Virus record (IMG/VR): IMGVR_UViG_3300020281_000024
Span: 1-59,206 of that record
Reading direction: 5' to 3' (one strand)
DNA: 59,206 bases
Source: a virus
Each line of letters opens with the position of its first letter. Position 1 is the stretch's first letter. Of the stretch, positions 43,783 through 52,200 are shown piece by piece. The translations under genes were made by a program, and so were the position numbers. A model generated the notes under the pieces. It was given only the letters and a program-made list of their open reading frames with translations, ran no database searches and was not told the DNA's origin.

Positions 43783-45240
43783 TTAGGATATCTTCCAGGT
43801 TCCTTTACGATATTCGCCTTCGAAACTTAAGATCCATTCACTACCATTCCACTTGTATTGGATACCAGTTTTTAAATTGGTAATGTATGTTGGAGTAAAT
43901 GTGCTGTCACCTGGATCAGGATTTGCACTTGCGTCAAAAATTATTTGCCAATTTGTGCCATTCCATTCAACTATGTCATTGGCACTTGCAACTAAATCGA
44001 TGTTACTGTCACCTTTCCAAGCATCTGCACCATCAACGTTTTGTGTGCTACCAATATCTTTCAATAATAGGACACGTTTTCCATTTTGTTTTATCGCACT
44101 TGGATTGAAAGTTGTCGGATCTACTATAAAGTCTACACTGCCTCTAGTATCTTGAGGACCAACAATCACTGTGTCTGTTGGAATAGTATCCATATCCCAT
44201 GTGACCAATATTTGCATTGGATTAGATTCGTTTAATGCAATAGTACCAACCACGGGCACATCTATACCTTCTCTATTCAATTGTATTTTGCTTAAACCTG
44301 CTTTGTAATTTGGAATAACATCAAGGTATCCATTCCATGCAAGTGAACCTATAACACCTTTGTCAATTATAGATACTGTTTGTCCAAGTACATAAATGTC
44401 GAACTGTGTTCCTGTTGTGCCTTGTACACTAGAAGTATCTTTACGTGCCGCAACACTGGTATCAATACTGCCATCAGCAGATGTTTTAATTGAAGCCTTG
44501 ATACTTTTTTCATAGTCGTCTTGGTAAGCCATTAGTTCAGGCATGGACTGACTTAGGTCAATGTTGCCTGTTTTTTCATTGAATATACTGGTAATAATGT
44601 GTGTAATGACTCCTAATTTTTTGACCTTAGTTGGAGGACTAATAAAGATTGGCATACTAAAACTTAATGTTGCAACATCTATTTCGCTTTCAGTTCCTAA
44701 AGGTATTGTTCTACTTGAAAAGTTTATATTATCTAATTCAACAACACTCAAACTTGTCCAATCAACGTAATTGTCTGTGGTTTGAATTTCTAAACTTGGA
44801 TTGAAAAGCATACAAATTTGTTCTAATATTTGTAATTTTTGTTCTGTGTTACTTGACCATATGTCACAATTCACTGTTAAAGTGTAAGGTGTTGGCATGA
44901 GTCTTTCCACAGTAACATTTTTTCCTTGGGTGTTTAGATATTCTTTATTTGTGCTGTCATATGCACGTTCTCTAACATGAATTTTACTGATAAAACTTGC
45001 ATCAGCCAACCTAGTTCTATCCATTGTTAAATTTGTTACATACACACCCATTCTAGGCACACTAGGTAATTTGTTTTCTGAATTGTCTCTGATTATGTGA
45101 CCGACCTGTCTACTGATGTCACCATACATCACTGGTATTGTCCGTAATGCATCATCTCCATCTTTGTAAGTGAAGTTACTCATAAGTCTGATCACCTGAG
45201 TAATGTATCTTCTAATCTGTCCATCGTAAAAATGTTGCAT
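43783..45240 (-). CDS. Tail sheath terminator/stabiliser, gp15-like, with C-terminal extension (485 aa)
   Basis: Residues 1-~230 follow the T4 gp15 pattern: F-Y-D-G-Q-I-R-R-Y-I-T-Q-V-I-R-L-M-S-N-F, I-P-V-M-Y-G-D, L-P-S-V-P-R-M-G-V-Y, M-P-T-P-Y-T-L-T-V-N-C-D-I-W, Q-I-L-E-Q-I-C-M-L-F-N-P, and an I-F-I-S-P-P strand. In T4 this ring-forming protein caps the tail tube and sheath and docks to the neck. T4 gp15 is 272 residues; this copy has about 200 more, including a C-terminal W-N-G-T-N-W / Y-K-W-N-G-S-E-W pair of W-N-G motifs, probably an added surface domain. Unusually it is on the minus strand in an operon with sugar genes. Start overlaps the upstream stop (TAATG). Confidence 0.75.
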   Translation of the reverse strand: MQHFYDGQIRRYITQVIRLMSNFTYKDGDDALRTIPVMYGDISRQVGHIIRDNSENKLPSVPRMGVYVTNLTMDRTRLADASFISKIHVRERAYDSTNKEYLNTQGKNVTVERLMPTPYTLTVNCDIWSSNTEQKLQILEQICMLFNPSLEIQTTDNYVDWTSLSVVELDNINFSSRTIPLGTESEIDVATLSFSMPIFISPPTKVKKLGVITHIITSIFNEKTGNIDLSQSMPELMAYQDDYEKSIKASIKTSADGSIDTSVAARKDTSSVQGTTGTQFDIYVLGQTVSIIDKGVIGSLAWNGYLDVIPNYKAGLSKIQLNREGIDVPVVGTIALNESNPMQILVTWDMDTIPTDTVIVGPQDTRGSVDFIVDPTTFNPSAIKQNGKRVLLLKDIGSTQNVDGADAWKGDSNIDLVASANDIVEWNGTNWQIIFDASANPDPGDSTFTPTYITNLKTGIQYKWNGSEWILSFEGEYRKGTWKIS

Positions 45241-45614
45241 TATTTTTTACCTTTTTTGTTTGCATTTATGTATCTTCTGAACACAGCCGCCTCTTTGCTT
45301 TTTCCAGCCGCTTTTGCCCTTTGTTCCATGCTTACAGCCGCCTGAATTTTGTGTGCATGACTTCTGCCTGATTTGCGTATTCTAGATACACTGGCTCTAG
45401 CGGTAGATACATCTTTGTAACCTAATTTTTTTATTGTATCTTTAGGATTGTCATCCGTGTATAGATCGCCTTTTTTCTTCTTTTCATTAATCTTATTACC
45501 AACAGGCTCGTAAAAAGTTCTTACTTTGCCCATAAATTCTTTAGTGACTTTTTTAAGTCCTACTGCTTTTTCAGTACCTGGTATAGGTATTCCCCAAAGT
45601 TCTCTTAATTTCAT
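45240..45614 (-). CDS. Basic hypothetical protein with helical C-terminus (124 aa)
   Basis: A Lys/Arg-rich 124-residue protein between genes 14 and 15, joined to both by TAATG overlaps. Residues about 60-124 form a compact helical block: I-K-K-L-G-Y-K-D-V-S-T-A-R-A-S-V, S-G-R-S-H-A-H-K-I-Q-A-A-V-S-M-E-Q-R-A, then F-R-R-Y-I-N-A-N-K-K. Similar blocks occur in many phage and marine viral small proteins as I recall, but I cannot assign a named function. Positive charge suggests nucleic-acid or head-content contact; this is only a guess. Confidence 0.55.
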   Translation of the reverse strand: MKLRELWGIPIPGTEKAVGLKKVTKEFMGKVRTFYEPVGNKINEKKKKGDLYTDDNPKDTIKKLGYKDVSTARASVSRIRKSGRSHAHKIQAAVSMEQRAKAAGKSKEAAVFRRYINANKKGKK

Positions 45615-46771
45615 TAACCGTCCGCCTTAGGTTTAAGTGCTTTTGAAAGTGCCTGTCTTTCTGTTACAGTTTCACCAGCAATAGATGATGTTTTTGTGTT
45701 ATTAATAAATGTGCCTTTCAAATTGCTTCTTGTATCTGTGTTAGATAGTGTCATACGCACATTATCTTCCATCTTGACCCAACGTCCACCATCATATCTG
45801 AATAGTCTGTTAGGTAAAAAGTCTGTTCTTAGGAAATAATCACCTTTGTCTGAAGCACTTGGAAAACTAATTCCAAATCCAAATACCTCTCCGTTAGGAG
45901 CCAAACCATCACCCAACAAATATCCATCATATCCTGACTTATCAGGTGTTTGATTAATTCTGTCGGCAAGTGTGTTATGGGTTGTTGTATCTAAAGTTGA
46001 AGTATCTGTTGTTACTAATTCAGGTTTTCCTTTATCGTCTACCTGTAAAGTATATAAATTTTTTGTTTCATAACCTGATTTTTTTGTATCGTCTTCTGCT
46101 TGTTGTACTACTGCATTATTAATTTGCATTTCTTTTTCATATGTAGAAAGCACATCTCGTAAAGTTTTACCGTCGCCAGTACCAGCATCTTTCTGTAAAA
46201 TTTCTTTGAATTCTTGACTGTCGTATATCTGTTTAAGTTTAATTCTATATAAATGTGGATACCAAGTTTGTGAAAATCCTTCTGCCGCCCTGTTAATATC
46301 TTCTACAACGTAAAATCTTTTAAGTGCAACACTAAAATCATTCAATGCGTATTCGTCTTTTAGATGCGGAAGTTCAAAAACATCTCCCGGCATAACTTTT
46401 CTACCCAACGTTTTCACACTTGTTGTTATAGGCATTGTCATAAACAGTGTGTCATTTTGTAAAAATAAACCAAACTGGCTCATGTCAAAGTCAACATCAG
46501 CCACATTGTATATTCCTCGCAATGTGTATATTGAACTGTCATATTTCCTATCACGATTTTCTAAGAATAACATATCTTGAATATTAGTTTCTTTCACAGA
46601 ATCGTATCTAGGTTCTGTAGCAGTAGCATCTGCTTCGGCAGGATTCTTTGGTCCTAGGTATTTGTGTACAAAAACGTCTGTTCCACCCACAGTAAACATC
46701 TCTACTACGGTCTTGTCTAAAAACGTGTAATCCTGACCTTTTTCCGGCTTATATAGACTTAATCTTGGCAT
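45614..46771 (-). CDS. Neck protein, gp14-like (385 aa)
   Basis: Assigned by position next to genes 13 and 15 and by a weak gp14-like layout: a short N-terminus (M-P-R-L-S-L-Y-K-P), D-K-T-V-V-E-M-F-T-V-G-G-T-D-V-F-V-H-K-Y-L, then F-G-L-F-L-Q-N-D-T-L-F-M, M-P-G-D-V-F-E-L-P and F-Y-V-V-E-D-I-N-R-A-A-E-G-F-S-Q-T-W-Y-P-H-L-Y-R-I-K. T4 gp14 is 256 residues; this one is longer at the C-terminus. A longer frame exists (TTG 46834 or ATG 46777), but the minus-strand late promoter core at 46786-46779 would place transcription start near 46773, so I choose ATG 46771. The message would then be essentially leaderless. Neck rings connect portal and tail. Confidence 0.6.
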   Translation of the reverse strand: MPRLSLYKPEKGQDYTFLDKTVVEMFTVGGTDVFVHKYLGPKNPAEADATATEPRYDSVKETNIQDMLFLENRDRKYDSSIYTLRGIYNVADVDFDMSQFGLFLQNDTLFMTMPITTSVKTLGRKVMPGDVFELPHLKDEYALNDFSVALKRFYVVEDINRAAEGFSQTWYPHLYRIKLKQIYDSQEFKEILQKDAGTGDGKTLRDVLSTYEKEMQINNAVVQQAEDDTKKSGYETKNLYTLQVDDKGKPELVTTDTSTLDTTTHNTLADRINQTPDKSGYDGYLLGDGLAPNGEVFGFGISFPSASDKGDYFLRTDFLPNRLFRYDGGRWVKMEDNVRMTLSNTDTRSNLKGTFINNTKTSSIAGETVTERQALSKALKPKADG

Positions 46772-46778
46772 AGACATA

Positions 46779-46786
46779 TATTTATC
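46779..46786 (-). promoter_or_regulatory. T4-type late promoter motif (GATAAATA) on minus strand
   Basis: Drives gene 14 and the sugar operon leftwards. It is part of a perfect 13-base inverted repeat with the gene 13 promoter. The distance to ATG 46771 is seven bases. Confidence 0.55.
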
Positions 46787-46800
46787 GGATGGTACTGAGT

Positions 46801-46808
46801 GATAAATA
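46801..46808 (+). promoter_or_regulatory. T4-type late promoter motif (GATAAATA)
   Basis: Core 19 bases before the ATG at 46828, with TAAGGA at about 46813-46818 as ribosome site. Divergent partner of the gene 14 promoter. Confidence 0.6.
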
Positions 46809-46827
46809 TATGTAAGGAACGTATTAA

Positions 46828-47586
46828 ATGGCAAATTTAACCACAGAAAAACAAGAGATATTCGACTACGTATTCAATTCGCTGGGTGGCGGAATGGTGG
46901 ATGTAGAACTAGATCCTGCCCACTATGAGACCGCTATTAAAGACGCTTTAGACAGATTTAGACAAAGGTCTGACAATTCAGTAGAAGAAAGTTACGTGTT
47001 TTTACCTTTAGTGAAAGACCAGAATGATTACACTCTGGCTGATGAAATAATTGAAGTAAGACAAATTTTCAGAAGAAGTATTGGTTCTAGATCAGGTGGT
47101 GGAGACGGTGGTACATTATTTGAGCCGTTCAATTTAGCCTACACAAACACATACCTATTAGCAAGTTCTAATATGGGTGGAGTCGCCACTTACAATATGT
47201 TTTCACAGTTCCAAGAATTGGTTGGAAGAATGTTTGGTTCTTTCATTGAATTTAAATGGAACACAACAACTAAAAAATTAACAATATTACAAAGACCAAG
47301 ACAAGGTGAAGAAGTGTTGATGTATGTCTATATGTATAGACCAGATACAGAACTGTTCAAAGATTATTTGGCTAAAAAATGGATCAAAGACTACACTTTG
47401 GCAAAATGCAAGTATATGCTTGGTGAAGCAAGAAGCAAATTTAACACAATAGCAGGTCCACAAGGTGGTACGTCACTAAACGGTGACGCATTAAAACAAG
47501 AAGCCATTGCAGAAATGGATAGACTAGAAGCAGAAGTCAAAACTCAAACTGCTGGTGGACAAGGTTACAGTTTCCTAATCGGCTAA
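46828..47586 (+). CDS. Neck protein, gp13-like (252 aa)
   Basis: Follows T4 gp13 layout: I-F-D-Y-V-F-N-S-L-G-G-G-M-V-D-V-E-L-D-P-A-H-Y-E-T-A-I-K-D-A-L at the start, I-E-V-R-Q-I-F-R-R-S-I-G, M-F-S-Q-F-Q-E-L-V-G-R-M-F-G-S-F-I-E-F-K-W-N, then K-K-W-I-K-D-Y-T-L-A-K-C-K-Y-M-L-G (T4: R-W-V-K-D-Y-A-T-A-L-A-K), and the Gly-rich C-terminal G-Y-S-F-L-I-G (T4 ends in F-G-I-L-V-G). T4 gp13 is 309 residues. In T4 gp13 with gp14 completes filled heads for tail joining. It is separated from gene 14 by divergent promoters rather than co-transcribed as in T4. Confidence 0.7.
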   Translation: MANLTTEKQEIFDYVFNSLGGGMVDVELDPAHYETAIKDALDRFRQRSDNSVEESYVFLPLVKDQNDYTLADEIIEVRQIFRRSIGSRSGGGDGGTLFEPFNLAYTNTYLLASSNMGGVATYNMFSQFQELVGRMFGSFIEFKWNTTTKKLTILQRPRQGEEVLMYVYMYRPDTELFKDYLAKKWIKDYTLAKCKYMLGEARSKFNTIAGPQGGTSLNGDALKQEAIAEMDRLEAEVKTQTAGGQGYSFLIG

Positions 47587-47592
47587 TTCCTA

Positions 47593-47621
47593 TTGACATT
47601 ACCATAATTTTGTTGTATTAT
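47593..47621 (+). promoter_or_regulatory. Sigma70-type promoter (TTGACA, 17-base spacer, TATTAT)
   Basis: TTGACA at 47593-47598 is a perfect -35; TATTAT at 47616-47621 has one mismatch to TATAAT; the spacer is the optimal 17 bases. The predicted start near 47628 is two bases before the ATG at 47630. It is the only such element I recognise in an intergenic gap, and it precedes two metabolic, early-type genes. Confidence 0.6.
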
Positions 47622-47629
47622 CGTTAGAT

Positions 47630-48274
47630 ATGCAACATGAAATGATTCCGTTATTCTCCGTGCCTTTGATAAAAATGAATATTGGAGAATTGGATCAAGT
47701 GTCACGTGCATGGATACGTGGCTTAGATTATCCATCTCAAAGGACAGGAACAGATCACACAGATGACGATTTACCTATGATGAATAGAGGTATGAAAATA
47801 CTTGAAAAGCCACAAATGAAAGACCTTAGATACAAAATACAAACTGCATTAAATTACTTTGTAGATGATATTTTAGGTATAGTGCAGAATTTTCAAATCA
47901 CAACCAGTTGGGTTAATAAAACAGCAAAGTCAGAGTACATAGACAAACATTCACATCCTAACAGCATTATAAGTGGCGTATACTATGTAGACACAACAAA
48001 AGATTGTGCTCCTATAATTTTTAGTAAACCGCATATGTATCCTAATATTACATTCCAAAACATACAACTTGCCTACAGCGGTGAAAACAAAAATCAATAC
48101 AACACAGACTACTATGGATTTAATCCTCTTCCTGGTGAACTTTTAATGTTTCCGTCTTGGTTGGAACATGAAGTATTGGAACAAGGTTCAAAACAAGATA
48201 GGATCAGTCTAGCATTCAATTCATATCCTAAAGGAGATATAGGAGAAGGTACTAAACAACTTAAAATATTATGA
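47630..48274 (+). CDS. 2OG-Fe(II) oxygenase, TIGR02466-type (214 aa)
   Basis: The family signature is clear: H-S-H-P-N-S-I-I-S-G-V-Y-Y-V at 107-120 and P-G-E-L-L-M-F-P-S-W-L-E-H at 168-180, with Arg191 in D-R-I-S-L-A-F-N. His107 and/or His109 with His180 bind iron and Arg191 binds 2-oxoglutarate. Homologues are frequent in marine T4-type phages as I recall; the substrate is not known. It overlaps the dNMP kinase by four bases (ATGA), so the two are co-expressed from the sigma70-like promoter. No ribosome site is seen, as expected for a nearly leaderless start. Confidence 0.8.
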   Translation: MQHEMIPLFSVPLIKMNIGELDQVSRAWIRGLDYPSQRTGTDHTDDDLPMMNRGMKILEKPQMKDLRYKIQTALNYFVDDILGIVQNFQITTSWVNKTAKSEYIDKHSHPNSIISGVYYVDTTKDCAPIIFSKPHMYPNITFQNIQLAYSGENKNQYNTDYYGFNPLPGELLMFPSWLEHEVLEQGSKQDRISLAFNSYPKGDIGEGTKQLKIL

Positions 48275-48897
48275 TTATAGGAATTTGTGGATTGATAGGA
48301 TCTGGTAAAGACACAATAGCAGATCATCTTGTGAAAGATCATAAATTTGTTAAAATATCCTTCGCAGATAAACTGAAAGATACAGTGGCAACACTGTTTG
48401 AATGGGACAGGGATCTACTAGATGGCAAGACAGAACAAAGCAGATTGTGGCGTGAACAAGAGGACCACTTCTGGAGCAAAGAACTAAAAAAGAAAGTGAC
48501 TCCAAGATATGTGTTACAGGTGTTCGGTACAGAGTGTATGCGTGATGGATTCTATGATGGAATATGGGTCAGTATGCTAAAGAAGAAAGTTACAGAAAAT
48601 CCTGATATAAATTGGGTAATACCTGATGTTAGATTTGAAAATGAGGTTAAAGTTTTAAAAGAAATAGGTGGAGAAGTTTGGTGGGTAAAACGTGGACAAC
48701 TGCCTATGTGGTTTAGGATGTATCAGGACATAGGACAGAAGCCAAAGGATGTTCATGCATCAGAATGGCAATGGGCAAATGCTAAATTTGACAAAGTGTT
48801 TGAAAATGATTCAACTATAAATGCACTTAAAAGTCAGGTACAAGATCACCTTGTTTCCAACGGATTCCTTCAAGGTGCAGTGTTGTTTGGCAGTTAG
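48271..48897 (+). CDS. Deoxynucleoside monophosphate kinase, gp1-like (208 aa)
   Basis: P-loop G-L-I-G-S-G-K-D-T at 7-15 with the Asp after Lys typical of phage dNMP kinases. It continues F-A-D-K-L-K-D-T (LID/substrate region), Q-V-F-G-T-E-C-M-R (about 85-95, as in T4 gp1-type enzymes), and W-V-I-P-D-V-R-F-E-N-E (about 112-122). It phosphorylates dNMPs to feed DNA synthesis. Coupled by a four-base overlap to the upstream 2OG oxygenase. Its last 71 bases overlap an antisense HNH-type gene. An early-type gene among late genes, in line with its different promoter. Confidence 0.8.
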   Translation: MIIGICGLIGSGKDTIADHLVKDHKFVKISFADKLKDTVATLFEWDRDLLDGKTEQSRLWREQEDHFWSKELKKKVTPRYVLQVFGTECMRDGFYDGIWVSMLKKKVTENPDINWVIPDVRFENEVKVLKEIGGEVWWVKRGQLPMWFRMYQDIGQKPKDVHASEWQWANAKFDKVFENDSTINALKSQVQDHLVSNGFLQGAVLFGS

Positions 48898-49168
48898 CAC
48901 ACACAGTTTTTAAATTATTAAATTTACAATTATTGAGATTAGCGTCTATATGGAACACTCTGAAACGTTCTTTGTACTCACTTTTATGCCCACATTTATC
49001 ACATTGTTGCTTAGGTCTATATCCTGCAACATACCATTTGGGCATATAACCACTAGGGCCGCCATACCGTAAACACATTTCACACAGCCTTCTGTAGTAA
49101 GTCTTGTTAGCCTTTTTATAGTTTACTGCCGCAGGTCTTTCGTTACATTTATTGCATAAAGGTCTCAT
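48827..49168 (-). CDS. HNH-type endonuclease-like zinc protein (113 aa)
   Basis: Two zinc-knuckle pairs: C-N-K-C with C-E-M-C near the N-terminus, and C-D-K-C (about 56-59) with C-A-N-C (about 90-93). Between the latter is F-R-V-F-H-I-D-A-N-L-N-N-C-K-F-N-N-L-K-T-V-C, the H...N...H-type loop of HNH nucleases (final T-L-H). Antisense to, and overlapping 71 bases of, the dNMP kinase end. I choose ATG 49168; a GTG at 49174 lies upstream of the predicted start of the promoter core at 49183-49176. Small HNH genes in T4-type phages are often homing endonucleases, but a DNA-processing role is equally possible. Confidence 0.65.
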   Translation of the reverse strand: MRPLCNKCNERPAAVNYKKANKTYYRRLCEMCLRYGGPSGYMPKWYVAGYRPKQQCDKCGHKSEYKERFRVFHIDANLNNCKFNNLKTVCANCQTTLHLEGIRWKQGDLVPDF

Positions 49169-49175
49169 ATACACG

Positions 49176-49183
49176 TATTTACC
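49176..49183 (-). promoter_or_regulatory. Late-promoter-like motif (GGTAAATA) on minus strand
   Basis: One-mismatch core seven bases before the HNH gene ATG at 49168, giving a near-leaderless message. Sequence context (GTAAATACGTGTATATG) resembles that before the gene starting at 53268. Confidence 0.4.
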
Positions 49184-49239
49184 TGCCCTTTACCACCCCT
49201 TTTTCATACCTATTAATTTGGTGCATTTTGACATTATTA

Positions 49240-49247
49240 CATAAATA
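49240..49247 (+). promoter_or_regulatory. T4-type late promoter motif (CATAAATA)
   Basis: Core 44 bases before the sheath gene ATG at 49292, with TAGGAG at about 49275-49280 as ribosome site; a normal leader, in contrast to the leaderless class. Confidence 0.65.
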
Positions 49248-49291
49248 CAAACAATACAAAAAGTTTTTAATAAAACTAGGAGATTTAACAA

Positions 49292-52200
49292 ATGGCAATA
49301 GTTTCACCAGGAGTACAAGTCAGCGTAATTGACGAAAGTTTTTACACACCAGCCGAACCAGGCACGGTGCCAATGATCTTTGTTGCGACAGCACAAGATA
49401 AAACATCAAGCACAGGAACAGGAATAGCATCAGGAACAACAGCGGCAAATGCCGGCAAAGTGTTCTTAATGACATCTCAAAGAGAATTAGCAGAAACATT
49501 TGGAGATCCAGTATTCAAAACAGACGCAAGTAACAATCCAATCCATGGCGGTGAAACTAATGAGTTTGGATTACAAGCGGCTTATTCATTACTAGGTGTT
49601 AGCAACAGAGCGTTCGTTGTTAGAGCAGATGTAGACCTAGGTCAACTAGAAGCAAGTGCAAATGCACCAGCGGCAAATCCAGCATCTGGAACTTATTGGT
49701 TCGACACAGCAAGTTCAAGATTTGGTATATTCCAATGGAACGGATCAGCGGCAACTGTAACAGGTGGTCAATCATTCACAAACAAAATTCCAACAGTAAT
49801 CACATCAACTACACAATTATCATCAGGACTAGGAAGTGCACCAAAAACTTCAGTTGGTTCAATTGGTGACTATGCGATTACGGCTACAGATACAAACAAT
49901 GACGTATACTACAAACAATACGACGGAAGTTGGGTTGCAGTAGGTTCAGCGGCTTGGGTTGCATCAAGTCCAACAATAGCAGGTGGTACGCCAGGTACTA
50001 TCACAGGTGGTCAAACTTTTGATATCACTATCAACAGTGCGACTACTACTATCACAGCAAGTGGTACAACAGTTACAGATATAGCAAGTGATATCACGGG
50101 TGCTGGTGTTTCGGGGTTATCAGCAAGAGCAAATGGTGGTAAATTAGATATCCATTACAACGGTTCAAACGATAACAAAGTACAAATAGCAGATAACACA
50201 ATGACTATCGCAACTGCTTTAGGAATCACAGCAGGCATTTACTATGTGCCAGCAGTAGAAGTAGCGGCACACACTTCAGTACCAGCGTTCAAATCAAGTG
50301 ACGCAAATCCAAGACCAACAGGTTCATTATGGTTCAAAACAACTGATCCGAACCTAGGTGCTAAATGGAGTGTTAAAAAATTCAACGGCACAACTAAACT
50401 TTGGGAAACTGTAAGTGCACCTATCTACGCTTCAAACGAAAGTGCATTATACAATCTAGATAGATCAGGTGGCGGAAGAAATATTGCAGTTGGAGACCTT
50501 TATGTAAATTCAGGTAACGGAACAACTGAAATAGATTTCATTATACAAAGAAGAGAAAATGCAGGTAACACAACAATCACATCATCAGCGGTTGCAACAG
50601 GTCAAGGTGCTGGTAGCAAATCATTTACGATTGCAGAATCAATTGTAGGTCAAGAAGCATTAAACAGTGGAATCACTGTTACTGTTACAACAAACAATAA
50701 TGCCGCAGATGCTGACGTTATTGCAGGTGGTATCAACGGTGCAGGATTTACAAACATTGTGGCAAGTGTTGATTCACAAAACAGAGTTGTAATAGAACAC
50801 AATGATGGTGGTGAATTTAAAATTACTGATACAAACGGTTTAATTGAAGCAATTGGTTTAACAAACACTTCAACAAATTTAGGATTTGAACCAGGAACAA
50901 CTGCCGCAACAAATCCAAAACAATTCAGAGCAAGTAACTGGAAAGTGTTAAGTTATACTGCAAGTGCAAACGCAGTAACTTCATTGACTACAAACGGACA
51001 ATTATGGTACAGTTCGGTTGTTGACGAAGTTGACATCATGGTACACAACGGTACGACATGGAACGGTTACACTAACGTTTATGCAAATACAGATCCAGCA
51101 GGTCCACAAGTTTCCGCAACTGCGCCAACTACACAATCAGATGGAACAGCACTTGTTGAAAATGACCTATGGATAAGCACAGCAAATTTAGAAGAATATG
51201 CAGACATCTACAGATGGAATGCAAACAGTCTAAAATGGGAAGAAGTAGACAATTCAGATCAAACAACAGAAAACGGAATATTGTTTGCTGATGCAAGATT
51301 TGGAACTTCAGGTGGAACTTCAACAGTTGCTCCATCAGGCACTATTGCAGAATTATTATCAAGTGACTTCTTAGATCCAGATGCTCCAGATCCAGCATTA
51401 TATCCAAAAGGAATGTTGTTATGGAACTTAAGACGTTCAGGTTTCAACGTTAAAAAATTTGTAAGAAACAGCATTGACACAACAGCAACTAACCTAAGAC
51501 AAGGTGGTGCAAGTATGTCTGCTTACTATCCACACAGATGGGTAACTGAATCTGCTAACCAGGCAGACGGTGCAGGTTCTTTCGGAAGAAAAGCACAAAG
51601 AAAAGTTGTTGTACAAGGCTTACAAGCATTGGTTAACAGCAACCAAGACATCAGAGACGATGAATCAAGAATATTCAACGTAATGGCAACTCCAGGTTAT
51701 CCAGAGTTGATCGGTGAAATGGTTTCGTTAAACAGCGACAGAGGATTATCAGCGTTCATTATTGGTGACTCACCAATGAGATTGACACCTGATGCAACTT
51801 CTTTAGCCAACTGGGCAACCAACGTAAACCAAGCAGTTGAAGACAACGACAACGGTTTAGTTACAACTAACTCATACTTAGGTGTGTTTTATCCATCAGG
51901 ATTAACAAGTGACAACTTTGGAAACAACATTGTTGTACCAGCATCACACATGATGTTAAGAACTATTGCATTAAGCGATCAAGTTTCTTTCCCATGGTTT
52001 GCTCCAGCAGGAACAAGAAGAGGTGGTATTACAAATGCAAGTTCAACAGGTTACATCAACGCAGAAGGTGAATTTGTTTCAACAGCATTGAACGAAGGTC
52101 AAAGAGACACTTTATACACAAACAAAGTTAACCCAATTACGTTTATTACAGGTGCAGGTTTAGTCAACTACGGACAAAAGACTAGATTTGCTGGTACAAG

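Larger units (their letters stand above)
46774..46813. repeat. Perfect inverted repeat of two divergent late promoters
   Basis: ACATATATTTATC at 46774-46786 and GATAAATATATGT at 46801-46813 are exact reverse complements separated by 14 bases. Each arm contains the GATAAATA core plus five identical downstream bases, so the repeat extends beyond the promoter core itself. Confidence 0.85.

Noticed and set aside
46772-46834. Longer gene 14 start (TTG at 46834 or ATG at 46777)
   Set aside because: Both lie upstream of the predicted start of the minus-strand promoter and the extra residues overlap the gene 13 promoter and start.
49228-49256. TTGACA before the sheath gene as a sigma70 promoter
   Set aside because: No acceptable -10 at 16-18 bases; the CATAAATA late core in the same stretch is the better promoter.
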